Source: Paramyrothecium sp. XJ0827 (taxonomy: Eukaryota > Ascomycota > Sordariomycetes > Hypocreales > Stachybotryaceae). From it: a stretch of DNA of 64,000 nt. The notes under the pieces were generated by a model. The model did no database searches. It worked only from the letters and a program-made list of their open reading frames with translations, and was not told the origin of the DNA. The stretch lies in contig JAJFPB010000007.1 in assembly GCA_020881915.1 (NCBI GenBank), positions 2,604,001 to 2,668,000 on the forward strand, in the 5' to 3' direction. Every line of letters starts with the position of its first letter. The stretch's first letter is position 1. Positions 9,744 through 20,163 of the stretch are shown one piece after another. The position numbers and the translations under genes are program-made.

Positions 9744-12349
9744 TTAGGTGGACACTGTAGCCCCGTGACCGATGCCACCAGCTTTGTCTAATGTTTCCTT
9801 GCACATGCGCAAGAAAACCGCAGCCAGCTCTTTGCGATGCAGAGGAATCAAACTGAAGAAAAGAGAAGCGGTGATGCGGAACAGCGTCTTGCGGTGTAAG
9901 CGTACGGAATAGTTCTTCTCAAGGAAGGTAAAGAAATGCTCCTGAAGCTCGTTCAGAAGTTCACTGTCAGCCTCATCGAGGAGTGGCTTAGAATCCTCAA
10001 GGGCGCCGGTCAGGTCATAGTTGTTCGCGCTCAGGAACAGAATGTAATCGTATCCACAAAGTGATTGCAGAACCTTGCCGAGGTCGTAGTGAATATCGCC
10101 CTCAGGGGTAAGGTGGTTCTTGAGTTGACAGCGTACGTCAATGAAGCTGACCACCTTGTCGTCGTTGGAGAGAATTGCGTTGCTGAAAACTGGGTCTCCA
10201 TGTATAACGTTGGCATGCACGCCTTTCTCCTCGGCCTCATATGTGTCAAGGAACTCGTTAATGCGGGCAAAGAGCGATGCAGCGAGTGGCCCCAGGGCAT
10301 CGTAACGATCCTGGTGCTGGTAGTAGCGGCTGCGCAACTTCGCACCGTAATTGGCGTAGATGTTGATGGGCTGGTTTCCGGGGCGGTGCTCCCCAAATTT
10401 CTTCTCTAGACACGGCGAGAGCTCAAGCGTGGCTCCTGTCGCGCTGGGGGCGGTATGTATTGTGTGGAGGGTTTCCAGGAAGCGAGTGAGACGCCCTTTG
10501 GTGATGGAGCGGCCCACGAGAAGATGTGAGAAGGTACGGCCACGGCGGTTCTCCATCGTGATGCTGTAAGTCGAGGTAGCGGGGATGTAGTCGACATTGT
10601 AAACTGTAGGAAAGATGTGGGCGATCGGCTGCGGCATATGAGAGTAGAAGAACAGCTCGCCGAGAATGTTCTCCGACTTGCTTGATTTAATGACCTTGTC
10701 GCCGATAATTTGAACCGTGTTGAAGTCACGAGCCGCCACCATACCGGCCTTCTTGAGATCCTCGGTTGGGCTTCCGTGCTCGTCATTCATCATGGCTGAT
10801 ACGTCCGGGTCATCCAGCATCCAGCCAATCTCACGCATTGTGTCCAGATTCGCGTTGACGGCCAGATCATCGACGTAGACATCTGCGTAAGGTTTGCCGA
10901 AGTTGATCTCGTGATAGGGTATTTCATAGTCGGACAGTTGCTTGAAGGTGACCAAGCCAACATCAGCTAGGACCCTGCCGGAGTTGCCATGGTGAGTCTT
11001 CATGCGCCGTGCCGTTTGCTGCGTTATTGGATTAGATTGCGCAATGGGACAGTTTCATAAGTTCGGAGCGAGCTTACAATGATAATGTAATGCCCGGCCT
11101 TGTACAGCTGCTGCACAAGTCGGATATTCTTCTGGATCGGAGGACACGTCGAGTAGTCGCCAGAGATGGCAGGGACCCCGACCAGCGTCATATCCAGGTC
11201 GAAACAGAACCGGCGAGTCTTCAGCTTGATCGGCATGTGATGGGTGTCCTTCTTCAAAGCCTTCAAGAGGTCCTGTAGCTGCTCTGGAGTCCCAACGACG
11301 GTGAAATTCTTCTTGTCGATGGGCATGCCGATGCAGGGAATATCATTGTGGACCATCAGGGAAATGACTTGAGAAGTGTAGTATTCTCCGACTTCAGCGC
11401 CGTCCGGGTGCTGAACATCGAGGTTCTCGGCAGTCCAAGTCTTGAGCTGGGCCGCAGAGGGGAAAACGTAGGCGCCGGTGTTTGCCTTCTTGCTAATGGC
11501 CTTCTTCTCCTGAATGTCAACAATTCTCTCAAGGCCGGTCCTGGGCTTTTGTTAGCTTTTGAATCCATTTCTGCATCTGAAAGTGGTCCTTGTACTTCTC
11601 GTCAGTTTGAATATAGGAAAAGATTGGTTTAATGCCGTCGTCGACAAAGTAGAAGCAGCCGCCGTGCCCTTTTGGCATTTTACGTATTTGACCGAGGACA
11701 TCGCTCCAGTAAATTGTGTCGCAATCTAGTGACACGGTTCGGCGTTGCAGGTGCTTCTTGGTCATGCTTTGAGTGACAATGTAAAGCTGACAAGGCCCGG
11801 ATTAGCACGTTCCACGACACTCGTGACATAATGTGGCCGACATACCGTCTCACTGGCGCCCTTGGTCTGGTGGCGCAGCTGCAGTAGCCTTAGGTCAATA
11901 TTTGGGAAGGTTTTGCTGACGAGTTGACCGATTCTGAATTCGTCGTCGACTTCTTCATTGATGGCAATCCATAGAGTATCACGGGGCCGGAGGCTCAGAT
12001 TGTCGATCAACCACAAAAGCATGGGACGTCCAACGATGTTGATTAACGGCTTGGGATAGCGATAACCTTGCTTGGCGAACCGTGATCCGATGCCTCCAAT
12101 CGGGATAATGACGTTGATGGGCTCATAGTCTTCGGAATAAGTATCAAGGCGCTCGCTTGCATGGGTTCCATTTGCGTGAGTACCATTGGTGCCGTTTGAA
12201 TGAGAGCCATTGCCGTTGGTGCCATTCGGTTTGCTTCCGTTAGCGTGAGCGCCATTGGAAGGAGCGCCGTTCGCCCTGGTGCCGTTCATTTTGAAGATGT
12301 TCATGTTCGAATCGTCCGAAATGCTTGAAACTCTCATTGGTGATGCCAT
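9744..12349 (-). CDS. Trifunctional protein: sugar nucleotidyltransferase, capsule-type HAD phosphatase, APH/choline-kinase-like kinase
   Basis: Four exons (12349-11846, 11786-11596, 11540-11078, 11018-9744; introns 59, 55 and 59 bp) join in frame to 810 residues. Residues 1-70 are an Asn-Gly-rich low-complexity leader. Residues about 77-325 form an RmlA/GlmU-like nucleotidyltransferase, with GGIGSRF at 85-91 and PKP at 99-101. Residues about 340-445 form a HAD phosphatase: CFDLDMTLVG (Asp346, Asp348), then GHYIIIQTARRMKTHHGN and FGKPYADVYVDDLAVN, a pattern I associate with bacterial capsule-biosynthesis phosphatases of the BcbF/EcbF type. Residues about 480-800 form an APH/choline-kinase fold with HGDPVFSNAI (659-668), FIDVR (about 680) and a later IHYDLGK. 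No signal peptide or membrane span is seen, so it is probably cytosolic. It likely makes an activated sugar, alditol or amino-alcohol from a phosphorylated intermediate. Substrate is unknown. It is divergent from the transporter-transferase fusion. Confidence 0.85.
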
Positions 12350-13207
12350 TTTGGTAATGACGAGAAAGCTTTACCACGATCCTACCGCCGTGAAAAAGAC
12401 TACGACTTTCATTTGTAAAGCCTTATACCTGGCCCTCCGTTGACTCCGAGGGGGCCTCCCAAGACAATCCCTAGTATCCGGAAACAAAAGTACAGGAATT
12501 GTGAGACATAATGTCTTTCTGCAAACAGCCATTTGAGGAAAGGGAGACACCAAAGGAATTTTAACTTCAAACTTATTTACCCAACAATTCCCCTGTGCTG
12601 CTCGGTAAATATCTATCCTGAGAATCCAAATGCGTCAATAATGGAATGCTTTGTGCCTACCCGCTCCGTTGTGTCTCAGGACCGAGGCAATCACTGTGAC
12701 AGCACAAGACAATCACGTTGCCGACACCTAGTCCCAAGGAATGGTATGTGGCGTTGAGACTTGGACAGTGTCAAGACCCATGGGAGCCAATTGTGCTGTC
12801 AATTAAGAAAGATAAGGGAGATGGGATCGTCTAGCTTCCACAGAAGCAATATCGTCAAAAGCATACCTCTCCCAGGTCCCTTGACCCCTCGTAAAGGGAT
12901 CACTCTTTAGTTTGGATGGCGAAAGTATGGTATCCTTTTATTTTAGTGCACTGTACTTATTCTAGCTGCGGTGAACTGCATTCAAAGTCCTTAGGGTTTG
13001 TCACTCTGCTCACTTGGCTGTCAGTATCATTCTCTCTGCTCCGTCTGCTTTCATCGATATGGTCCAGCGATAGTAGGCAAGGTCAATCCGTGGATGAGAT
13101 CAACAGCAGCGTCGTAATTACGTCTTCGCCTCTCATCTTCTTCTTCCAAGCCAACAAAACTTCCTCATGTTTTCAATTTGTTAGACACCTTCTAAGCACA
13201 CAGCATC
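12350..13207. other. Shared upstream region of two divergent glycan genes
   Basis: 858 bp between the start codons of the trifunctional gene (minus) and the transporter-glycosyltransferase fusion (plus). It must contain both promoters, so co-regulation is plausible. The 120 bp before 13208 are pyrimidine- and CAA-rich, as in fungal leaders. I see no gene inside. Confidence 0.5.
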
Positions 13208-15711
13208 ATGCGGCGATCTACGACATTTGGCTATTTGCTTTCTGCTCCTCTATCATGGGTTCCAAACACTAGCGGCGCCCAGCACGCTGCCTATCTTGCA
13301 GCTTTAGGCCTCGTCGCCATCCAAGTCGGCATCGGGATTATCATGAAAGCTGCTCAAAGAGGTGGCTCATATTCATTCTCCCCCTCTGGATCCGTCACCA
13401 TCTCCGAATTCCTCAAGATGCTTCTTTCGACCATGTTTTTCTACAAAGAATGCAAGCGCCGGGCCTCTGAGGGCATTTGTCCATCGACTCGTGGCTCTGC
13501 TGCCGGATACACCTCCCTTCCAGTCGATGATGCGGAAGGAAGCCCATCTGCTGCGACGCCCATCAAGCTGAATACGAGGTTATTTTGGACGTATTTTCGC
13601 GGTGAAGTGACGAGGGATGTGCGATATGGGTTCTGCAACCTGGCACTCTTTTATGTTTTAATTAACAACTCGGTATGTGCTTAACAGCCTGGCAATGTCT
13701 ACTCGACACTAACGGACCCCAGATCTTCTTAAGCTACAAGATGGCCGACCCTGGTACCATCCAACTTACGAAAAGTGGTGTTACCTTGATTACAGCCCTG
13801 GTGATGATTGCGACGCTTAATGCACGAGTTTCGAAGATACAATGGATGGCTATAGCAATGCAGGTTCGTCAGGATAGCGCCTCGTGCGGTTTGAAAAGGA
13901 GCTGACGAACGCTTCGCAGATTAGTGGTCTCGTCGTAACTCAGTATCAGCCTGACACCGGATCCACGTACCCGTTACAGACGTACCTCATACTCCTCTTC
14001 CAAGTCTTTCTCAGCGCCCTATCGGGTGTCTACAACCAGGCACTCTTGAAGGCCGACGACTCAAGCTTGCATGCGGACAACATGATAATGTACGCTGCTG
14101 GCGCCGGTATCAACTTTGCTTGTCACATTGTCCTCAAGATTTTCAAGGAGGGCGAACCAAGCTTCTTTGAAGGCTACGATAGCATAGGAGCGATGATGGT
14201 CATTGCCAGCAACGTTTTCATTGGCCTCGCCATCACTGCTGTATACAAGTGTAAGAGCTTTCATTTCCTGAAGCCTGGTTTTGTCCAGATAACTAACTGC
14301 AAAAACAGATGCCGATGCAGTGGTAAAGTGTTTCGCAACAGCCGTGGCAACTGGAATTCTCCTTTATCTTTCCCCGATTTTCTTCGGCACACCTCTGAGC
14401 TTCTTGGTGCTTCCAGGAACTGTGATTGTGTTTGTTGCATCTTGGCTCTACATGGAGAATCCTGCGCCACAAGATCCGAAGCCAACAGCGGTCAATGGGA
14501 AAGATGAACCAGGAGTCTTCGGCAAGCTTGCGGCCGTTTCGAGGAGATTCAGCACGGTTTTCTTAGCAACTACCACATGTCTTACGGTTGTGATTGTTGT
14601 CGCCTTGGCATTGTTCGAGAAGTCACTGCCGGATCTCGTACAGGAAAATTCCAAGAGCGAGGTGGTAGAGACCGAACCAGATGTTGCGGTCGAACAATTC
14701 GTAGTTTCGCCCTTCAAGAACACTCTGGCCATGATCAGATGGAACTCGCCACATCAAGAACGTGTTCCATTACTGATGAAATACGAGCCGTTCTTTCACA
14801 ATATTCACATTTCAATGCCAGAGATGCTTCTCGAGGAGGAGCGCGAACCGGAGTTTCACAATCTCACTCATGACCAATTTGCAGGAACGTTCACCATTTA
14901 TCAACAGGTTGCAAGAACCATGCAACTTGTTCTGGATACCGAACCGGAGATTGACGGACTTCTCTACTATCACTTTGATGCTTGGGTTGACCCCCTGGCT
15001 TGGGGCGGCATGAATCGGGAAAACATCCACTTCCCTATGACGGCATATGGCGAGGACAATCATATCGGGCCGCACTACAAGTGCATGAATGATACACAAG
15101 GGTACAACTGGTGGGGCTGGGAAAAGAACTTCCATCTCCATGCCAAGTTGGCTCAGAGCCAGGTAGCAGTTCTGGACCTCGGTTACAAAGTCGACTTCCA
15201 CGAGTGGTGCGTGGGCTGGAGCGATATTTACTTCATCCCACGGCGGTTCTTTGCCGACTTTATTCTTTTGTCGGACATATTCGTATCTTTCGATGTATTT
15301 CACGAAGTGGCCATACCAACCATGGTTCGTATCATCGAGGAAAGTCATCGAAAGAATCCGTACACCCCGCTCTTGGAACACATCAGCGACTGTTGGGGGC
15401 ATTGCTGTGCCTCAAATCCCACCACATTCCACGTACTCAATTATCGCTGTGGGCATCGTCTGGATTATCTCGAAGAGAAAGTTATCAAGGCATTCTATAA
15501 TAAGCTTGATACTGAAGCATTTATTTTGGGCCAGTCATTAAATCGAACCAATCTGGCCGACCTTAATCAACTTTTCCCACCATCACCGCCACCATCGCCA
15601 TCACCATTGCCGCCGCCGCCGCCGCAACCGCCAGTAGAAGAAAGTCCGAGTTATAATCAACCATTCGAGCCGTTCGAGCCATTCGAGCCAGCACCAAAAC
15701 CAGAGCTAAAA

Positions 15712-15767
<56 letters not shown>

Positions 15768-15987
15768 GGAATCAGAGCCAGAGCCGAAACCAGAGCCAGA
15801 GCCAGAACCGAAGCCAGAGCCGGAGCCGGAACCAAAGCCAGAACCAGAACCAGAACCAAAGGTAGAGTCAAAACCAAAGCCAGAGCAAGATGAAGATGAA
15901 GACGAAGAAATGGAAGTCATGGGCTGGGGAGAAAACGACAGGGAACCCCTTGACAAACACGAAGACCATGCCGGAAACTCGGAATGA
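13208..15987 (+). CDS. Nucleotide-sugar transporter fused to a glycosyltransferase-like domain
   Basis: Exons 13208-13672, 13723-13863, 13920-14250 and 14309-15987 (introns 50, 56 and 58 bp) join without any frame break to 871 residues. Residues 1 to about 365 are a multi-helix transporter of the nucleotide-sugar/UDP-galactose family: [21 protein letters not shown] at 154-174, [14 protein letters not shown], and [11 protein letters not shown] leading to the last helices. A further transmembrane helix at about 394-414 leads into a lumenal domain (about 426-735) with [32 protein letters not shown] and a Cys-rich [12 protein letters not shown] segment, which looks like a glycosyltransferase of a family I cannot name. 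The tail is Pro-rich, then FEP and EP repeats, then acidic. The last exon alone spans the end of the transporter and the whole transferase, so the fusion is not an artefact of joining two genes. Location is probably the Golgi. Confidence 0.85.
15715..15861 (+). repeat. Coding GAGCCA (Glu-Pro) hexanucleotide repeat
   Basis: Imperfect 6 bp repeats encode alternating Glu-Pro with Lys-Pro interruptions in the tail of the transporter-glycosyltransferase fusion. The repeat follows a poly-Pro tract (15583-15634) and a triple FEP repeat (15667-15690). The reverse strand stays open through it by composition only. Confidence 0.9.
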
Positions 15988-16950
15988 TCTGGGGATAAGG
16001 AGCGACAACATCGAGCTCCGAGTTTCTGATCAACAGCCGGGATATGGCTAGGCCACTTAATGGTCCCTCAAATTCAGTCCGGATAGCCGGCAGGTTCCCC
16101 GCAAGACGCCAGACGAAGGAGGTACAAAAGCACGAAGATAGATTCTCCTAAATGTGGAGCCTCTAGAAGCCAGTATCTACGAGGAGAATATTCAAATCAT
16201 GAACGGGCGTTAGTAGCAAGGTGTCACGAAAGTTGTCACATATGTGAAAAATGGCATTATTATAAAGCGATCGTGTATTCAATGAGGAAAGACATTGCGA
16301 TCATGCATCAAGTTGAAGGGGTTGGGTAGATCGAAGGGGATTTGTGGTGCCGAAAGCCTTCTGGTCTACGAAATGAAAGACCCAAAGAACTACGTTGATT
16401 TGGAAGCAAGTCAACAAAATCTGATTGGGAAGAGCATGTTGGCTCTTCTCAAAGATAGGAGACTCTTGGAGTGTAATTAGAGTGCTAAAGACAACGTGAC
16501 TTCCAGTTCCACTATGTTGCTATGTTGTACAATCATAGCTGTCATGTTTACTGATAACTTTTCTACCACAGATGCCCGCAGCAGAAATCCCAACCCAGAA
16601 GTGGCTCAAACATTTAGTAGGTGTTCACAGCGTCAGATGCGGTTGGTGAAATTCTGCCGATATTATTCCTCAGAGAGCGTAATGATCAACCCACCAATGA
16701 AGGAAGTGTGGTCTTGGTTTGTCTATTGAGGTACCGGGCGGCTGCTGACGCCACCAAACCCAATAGTCAGGCAACATAGACTAGTCGAAACCATTCTCCA
16801 CGAGGCATAAAGGTCGACCAGCGCCTTGACTCGTGGTTGCCTCCCCTGACTCTTCCAAACTTCTCCATTAATGCGTGAGTGAATGTGAGGGGGGAGTTTT
16901 GTGCGCAGGAGAGCGTTGGAGTATGTTCACCACCTGCGATTTCCGCTGCA
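15988..16950. other. Intergenic, no gene seen
   Basis: 963 bp. Short frames at 16295-16480 and 16496-16729 have no homology signal or splice logic. It holds the 3' end of the fusion gene and the upstream region of the next gene. Confidence 0.45.
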
Positions 16951-18906
16951 ATGTCCTCGCCGATGCTGATGATGTCCAACGTTCATCCGCTTACCCCTTG
17001 TCACTCTTTCAAGCGCAAGCCTGTTTCTGTGGAGCGTTCTCTTTCAATAAATCGCAAACCCGTGGGCAGAAGCTCACAGCACATTGAGGATGCGGTGTCG
17101 CAAGCAGCGCCGATAGACCCGGCACGCCTGTCTGAGGGCAAACAGACGCAAATTGGGCAGACTGCTCCATCGACCAGGAATGATTCTCCCAGCAACAAGA
17201 AGGCACATTCTGCTGGTCAAGGACGTGGTTTAGAGGCTGAGAGGAGTACCTTGGAGCAGGGACAAGAAAAAGAGGGTGATGATAATGCGAGTGCCGCTGT
17301 GGCAGAAGCTCCCGGACAGCAAACTATGCAAGCAGCCGTTCGTGATGCCGTTGAGCGGACAATGACGCAGATTGCGCAATTTACGGAGCTACTCAAGAAA
17401 ACTCACACCGGGCCTTACGACGATGCACTGGAGCAACTCATGGCAGACACGAAACTTGAATCGGAAGCTCAGGTATTGCGGCTCGCACCACCCACCAATT
17501 GGCCGATAAATCTTAGCACCTTTACTCGTCGTGCCAGTACCATGAAATTCGACATGGACATGTATCAAAGCCGCGCCCCCTATCGCTGGCTGGTGACGGA
17601 GCGCGCTCTGGGCATGACCAAAGCTTTTACACAACGCGAATACGATGCTGAGGTTGAGGCTCGCTTGCAGAATCGTCGTAGGGTGCTAGGCTTCACGGAT
17701 GCCGAATTGCCATCTGATCGCAGTTATGAGAGTATGCTGAATTGGCGCGCTCGAATCTTGCATACGCGACGGCTCAACGCGCACTTTCAATCAAACAATG
17801 CCAAGGTCACGCCACACACGTCAGGCTGGAGTCTACATCCCGGCGAATATGGCGTTGAACTCACAGAGCTTCCTATAATTGCTATTCCTCGACTACCAGA
17901 GATGGAACCGGGCATCGCGGGACCACCAACGCCAAGCAACAACTGGGAAGTTGAAGGCAAGAGATACCCACAGTCGCGCCGCTGGTCAACTATGGAAGAG
18001 CTGAGGCGCTTTCCGCTGGGTCTGGCGCGTGTACAGCCATCTGAGTTTCTGCACACGACTCGTCCAGAAGTGCGTTTCATCGATCGTCTCGGAGTCACCA
18101 TGAATGGCGCTGAGCAGACGACCCAGTGCAGCAGGCATTCAGAACATCTGATCTACAAGCGAAGTTTTGCAGAGTGGTATGGCTATGATCACGACTGGGC
18201 TTGCCACGGGGCTACGTACGAAGACTACCGACGCTTGCTTGTTGGGAGCCTTGCTCTCATTGAAGAGAACGGTCGAAACTTTGTTCGTGCCCGTGGAGAA
18301 CTGAAAGCGTTCTTCTATGAGGCAAGCGAAAACCTGCGACAGCGAGGCGTGCCTATTGTCGTCAAATTCAAGTCACAGCTGAACGGCCTACAACCCGAGA
18401 TGTGGCATAATTATTTAATATCTGTCACTCACTTGCCACTGACGCAGAAAATGCGACGGAAAGTTGGTTATGTACAACAGACGACAATGCCAAGGCCGCC
18501 ATCCAAAGTGCCCACGCCTGTTATTGCGCCCCCTGGTCGCATGCCCAAGCCAGAAGCCGACGATGACGCTGTGCAAGAGCTTTCAAGTCACTTCGAGGCT
18601 CTTGTCATCGCTTATCGCTCTGTTCCCGAGGCCGAGTTTCATGCGCGAATCAAGGCAGCGTACCAGATCTTGATGAGCAGCCAGGTTGAACTACGCCTGG
18701 GCATAGCCCAAGACGAGGCGCATCCCGACCCCCACGGTCAGGTCATGCAAGGACTGTCGATGATTCAGGAAATAGGCTTGGAAGGCTTGGCTTACAGACG
18801 GCTGCCAGTCGGTATGGAACGCAAGATCTGTGTCATGCTTGCGAACCTCTACCCTGATGTCGAGATGCAAGAGGCTCTGAATCCCTGTACTTTTCTGCTT
18901 GATTAA
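16951..18906 (+). CDS. Unrecognised 651-residue protein
   Basis: A long intronless frame. The open frame begins with GTG codons at 16879, and the first in-frame ATG is 16951 (further ATGs follow at once), so this start is chosen; an unseen upstream exon is possible. The first 130 residues are polar and low in complexity (Ser, Gln, Lys, Glu), then a helix-prone segment (MQAAVRDAVERTMTQIAQF) leads into a more globular part rich in Arg, Trp and Tyr, with FHARIKAAYQILMSSQVELRL near the C-terminus. I see no signal peptide, membrane helix, zinc ligand set or enzyme motif. Codon use looks ordinary and the frame is far too long to be chance, so it is probably a real lineage-restricted fungal gene. 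No function is proposed. Confidence 0.72.
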   Translation: MSSPMLMMSNVHPLTPCHSFKRKPVSVERSLSINRKPVGRSSQHIEDAVSQAAPIDPARLSEGKQTQIGQTAPSTRNDSPSNKKAHSAGQGRGLEAERSTLEQGQEKEGDDNASAAVAEAPGQQTMQAAVRDAVERTMTQIAQFTELLKKTHTGPYDDALEQLMADTKLESEAQVLRLAPPTNWPINLSTFTRRASTMKFDMDMYQSRAPYRWLVTERALGMTKAFTQREYDAEVEARLQNRRRVLGFTDAELPSDRSYESMLNWRARILHTRRLNAHFQSNNAKVTPHTSGWSLHPGEYGVELTELPIIAIPRLPEMEPGIAGPPTPSNNWEVEGKRYPQSRRWSTMEELRRFPLGLARVQPSEFLHTTRPEVRFIDRLGVTMNGAEQTTQCSRHSEHLIYKRSFAEWYGYDHDWACHGATYEDYRRLLVGSLALIEENGRNFVRARGELKAFFYEASENLRQRGVPIVVKFKSQLNGLQPEMWHNYLISVTHLPLTQKMRRKVGYVQQTTMPRPPSKVPTPVIAPPGRMPKPEADDDAVQELSSHFEALVIAYRSVPEAEFHARIKAAYQILMSSQVELRLGIAQDEAHPDPHGQVMQGLSMIQEIGLEGLAYRRLPVGMERKICVMLANLYPDVEMQEALNPCTFLLD

Positions 18907-19509
18907 GGGGAAGGCCATAGCGCCATTTCTGGGTCGCGATAATGACCACCCATGTTTTATGTCTGACAAGAGACAAATGAGTAACGACTGTATTCATGCC
19001 AATAGTCGGCTTTGCGTTCTTGTTTGAATATTGGAAAGGCTCTTTTGCTTTCGTGGCTGGTAGCTTGACTTTCAATTAGGCATTGCGAACATGTCTTGTA
19101 CGATAATGCTCGAAGTGCAGACTGAGTCCCTTAGACAAATTGGGAGGAGGTTCAAAGGGTGCTTCCAGGGCAATAGTGGTCCTAAACGTTAAGGATTTCA
19201 AAACTGAAGGATTGCTATCCATCTCAGGCCATGCATGGAGCCATGCAAGGGAGAAATAGTAAGGCAAGAACAACGTCAAGCACACTCTTCCAGATCAACA
19301 GGCTGACGATACCTGTGGATGTTATCCGCAGTCGGGGGGGGAGGGTTCGACACCAACCCGAATTAGATCACTAAAGCACGGAGACGATCCGAACTGTATG
19401 CGATGATTTTGATTCGCATCATCATGAATGAGGCCGTCTGCGGGGGAGAAGGCAGAAAACCCGCCATGCAACTTAGAAATGATTGCCACAATCACATACC
19501 GTTTTCCTC
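18907..19509. other. Intergenic between convergent genes
   Basis: 603 bp between two converging genes, presumably 3' untranslated sequence and spacer. A run of nine G residues at 19335-19343 is the only striking feature. Confidence 0.45.
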
Positions 19510-20163
19510 TTAGAACACGCGCCTGACCTTCTCATCTCTCACCGGATCACTTCCCCACCGATCCTTCCACAAATCCGCCCGCAAATATCTCCAACCCATC
19601 GGCGCTCCGCCCATTCCCCACCGGCTCTTCGCCTCCGCTAACGTCACTGGCTGAATGAGTTCGTAGAGCTCTAGCAGGGGATACCCATATTTCGATTGTT
19701 TCAGACCGGCATTGAAGTCCTCGTTGCCTATTCCGAAAGGTTCCGTTGGCACTGAGCCTGGTGTGTGGCGTATTGATGCTGGGATCACAGCGATGTGCCT
19801 GGAATACACAAATAAGTAAGCATGAACAGAAGACGCAGAGATTGAGGTGCAGATAAGTGAAACATAAGCCATGGGTATAAATCCAAATATAGGCAAGGAA
19901 AGCGGAATAGGGACATACGTAATAGAGGAGCGACCCGCACCGCCCTTGCTCGTCTCATACAGCCAGAGTCGCGTAACGCCATCTTTTAGCCGGTACGTGC
20001 GGTATTCATGGTTCTTCTGCTGGCTAATGATGTTTGCCAGGTGAACAGGCTTGATAGAGAGGAGCACGTCCGTCAGGATTCTGTCCGACTTGACAGAGGT
20101 CTTGCTCTTGGCTGGCCGGGGCTGCTTGGATATTCGCTGGGTTGAACGTGGAGTGGGGGCCAT
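19510..20163 (-). CDS. ASCH/PUA-like domain protein
   Basis: Exons 20163-19919 and 19798-19510 give 177 residues after removal of a 120 bp intron (GTATGT donor, CAG acceptor). The basic N-terminus (about 25 residues, Lys/Arg/Pro/Ser-rich) may be a nuclear or nucleic-acid-binding tail. DVLLSIKPVHLANIISQQKN then EYRTYRL and TRLWLYET match the ASCH/EVE-type PUA-like fold, in which a beta-barrel binds RNA or modified bases; the C-terminal YELIQPVTLAEAKSRWG completes it. The intron is a multiple of three with no stop, so an unspliced reading of 217 residues is also open, but it would insert a hydrophobic stretch within the fold, so the spliced form is preferred. Function is inferred only from fold. 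Confidence 0.75.
   Translation of the reverse strand: MAPTPRSTQRISKQPRPAKSKTSVKSDRILTDVLLSIKPVHLANIISQQKNHEYRTYRLKDGVTRLWLYETSKGGAGRSSITYVPIPLSLPIFGFIPMAYVSLICTSISASSVHAYLFVYSRHIAVIPASIRHTPGSVPTEPFGIGNEDFNAGLKQSKYGYPLLELYELIQPVTLAEAKSRWGMGGAPMGWRYLRADLWKDRWGSDPVRDEKVRRVF

Noticed and set aside
15563..15956. Minus-strand frames rich in Gly-Ser or Leu-Val opposite the fusion gene tail
   Set aside because: They are reverse readings of the GAGCCA coding repeat.
19310..19375. Possible tRNA, because of a GGTTCGA-like T-arm motif
   Set aside because: No matching acceptor stem, D-arm or anticodon arm can be drawn around it.
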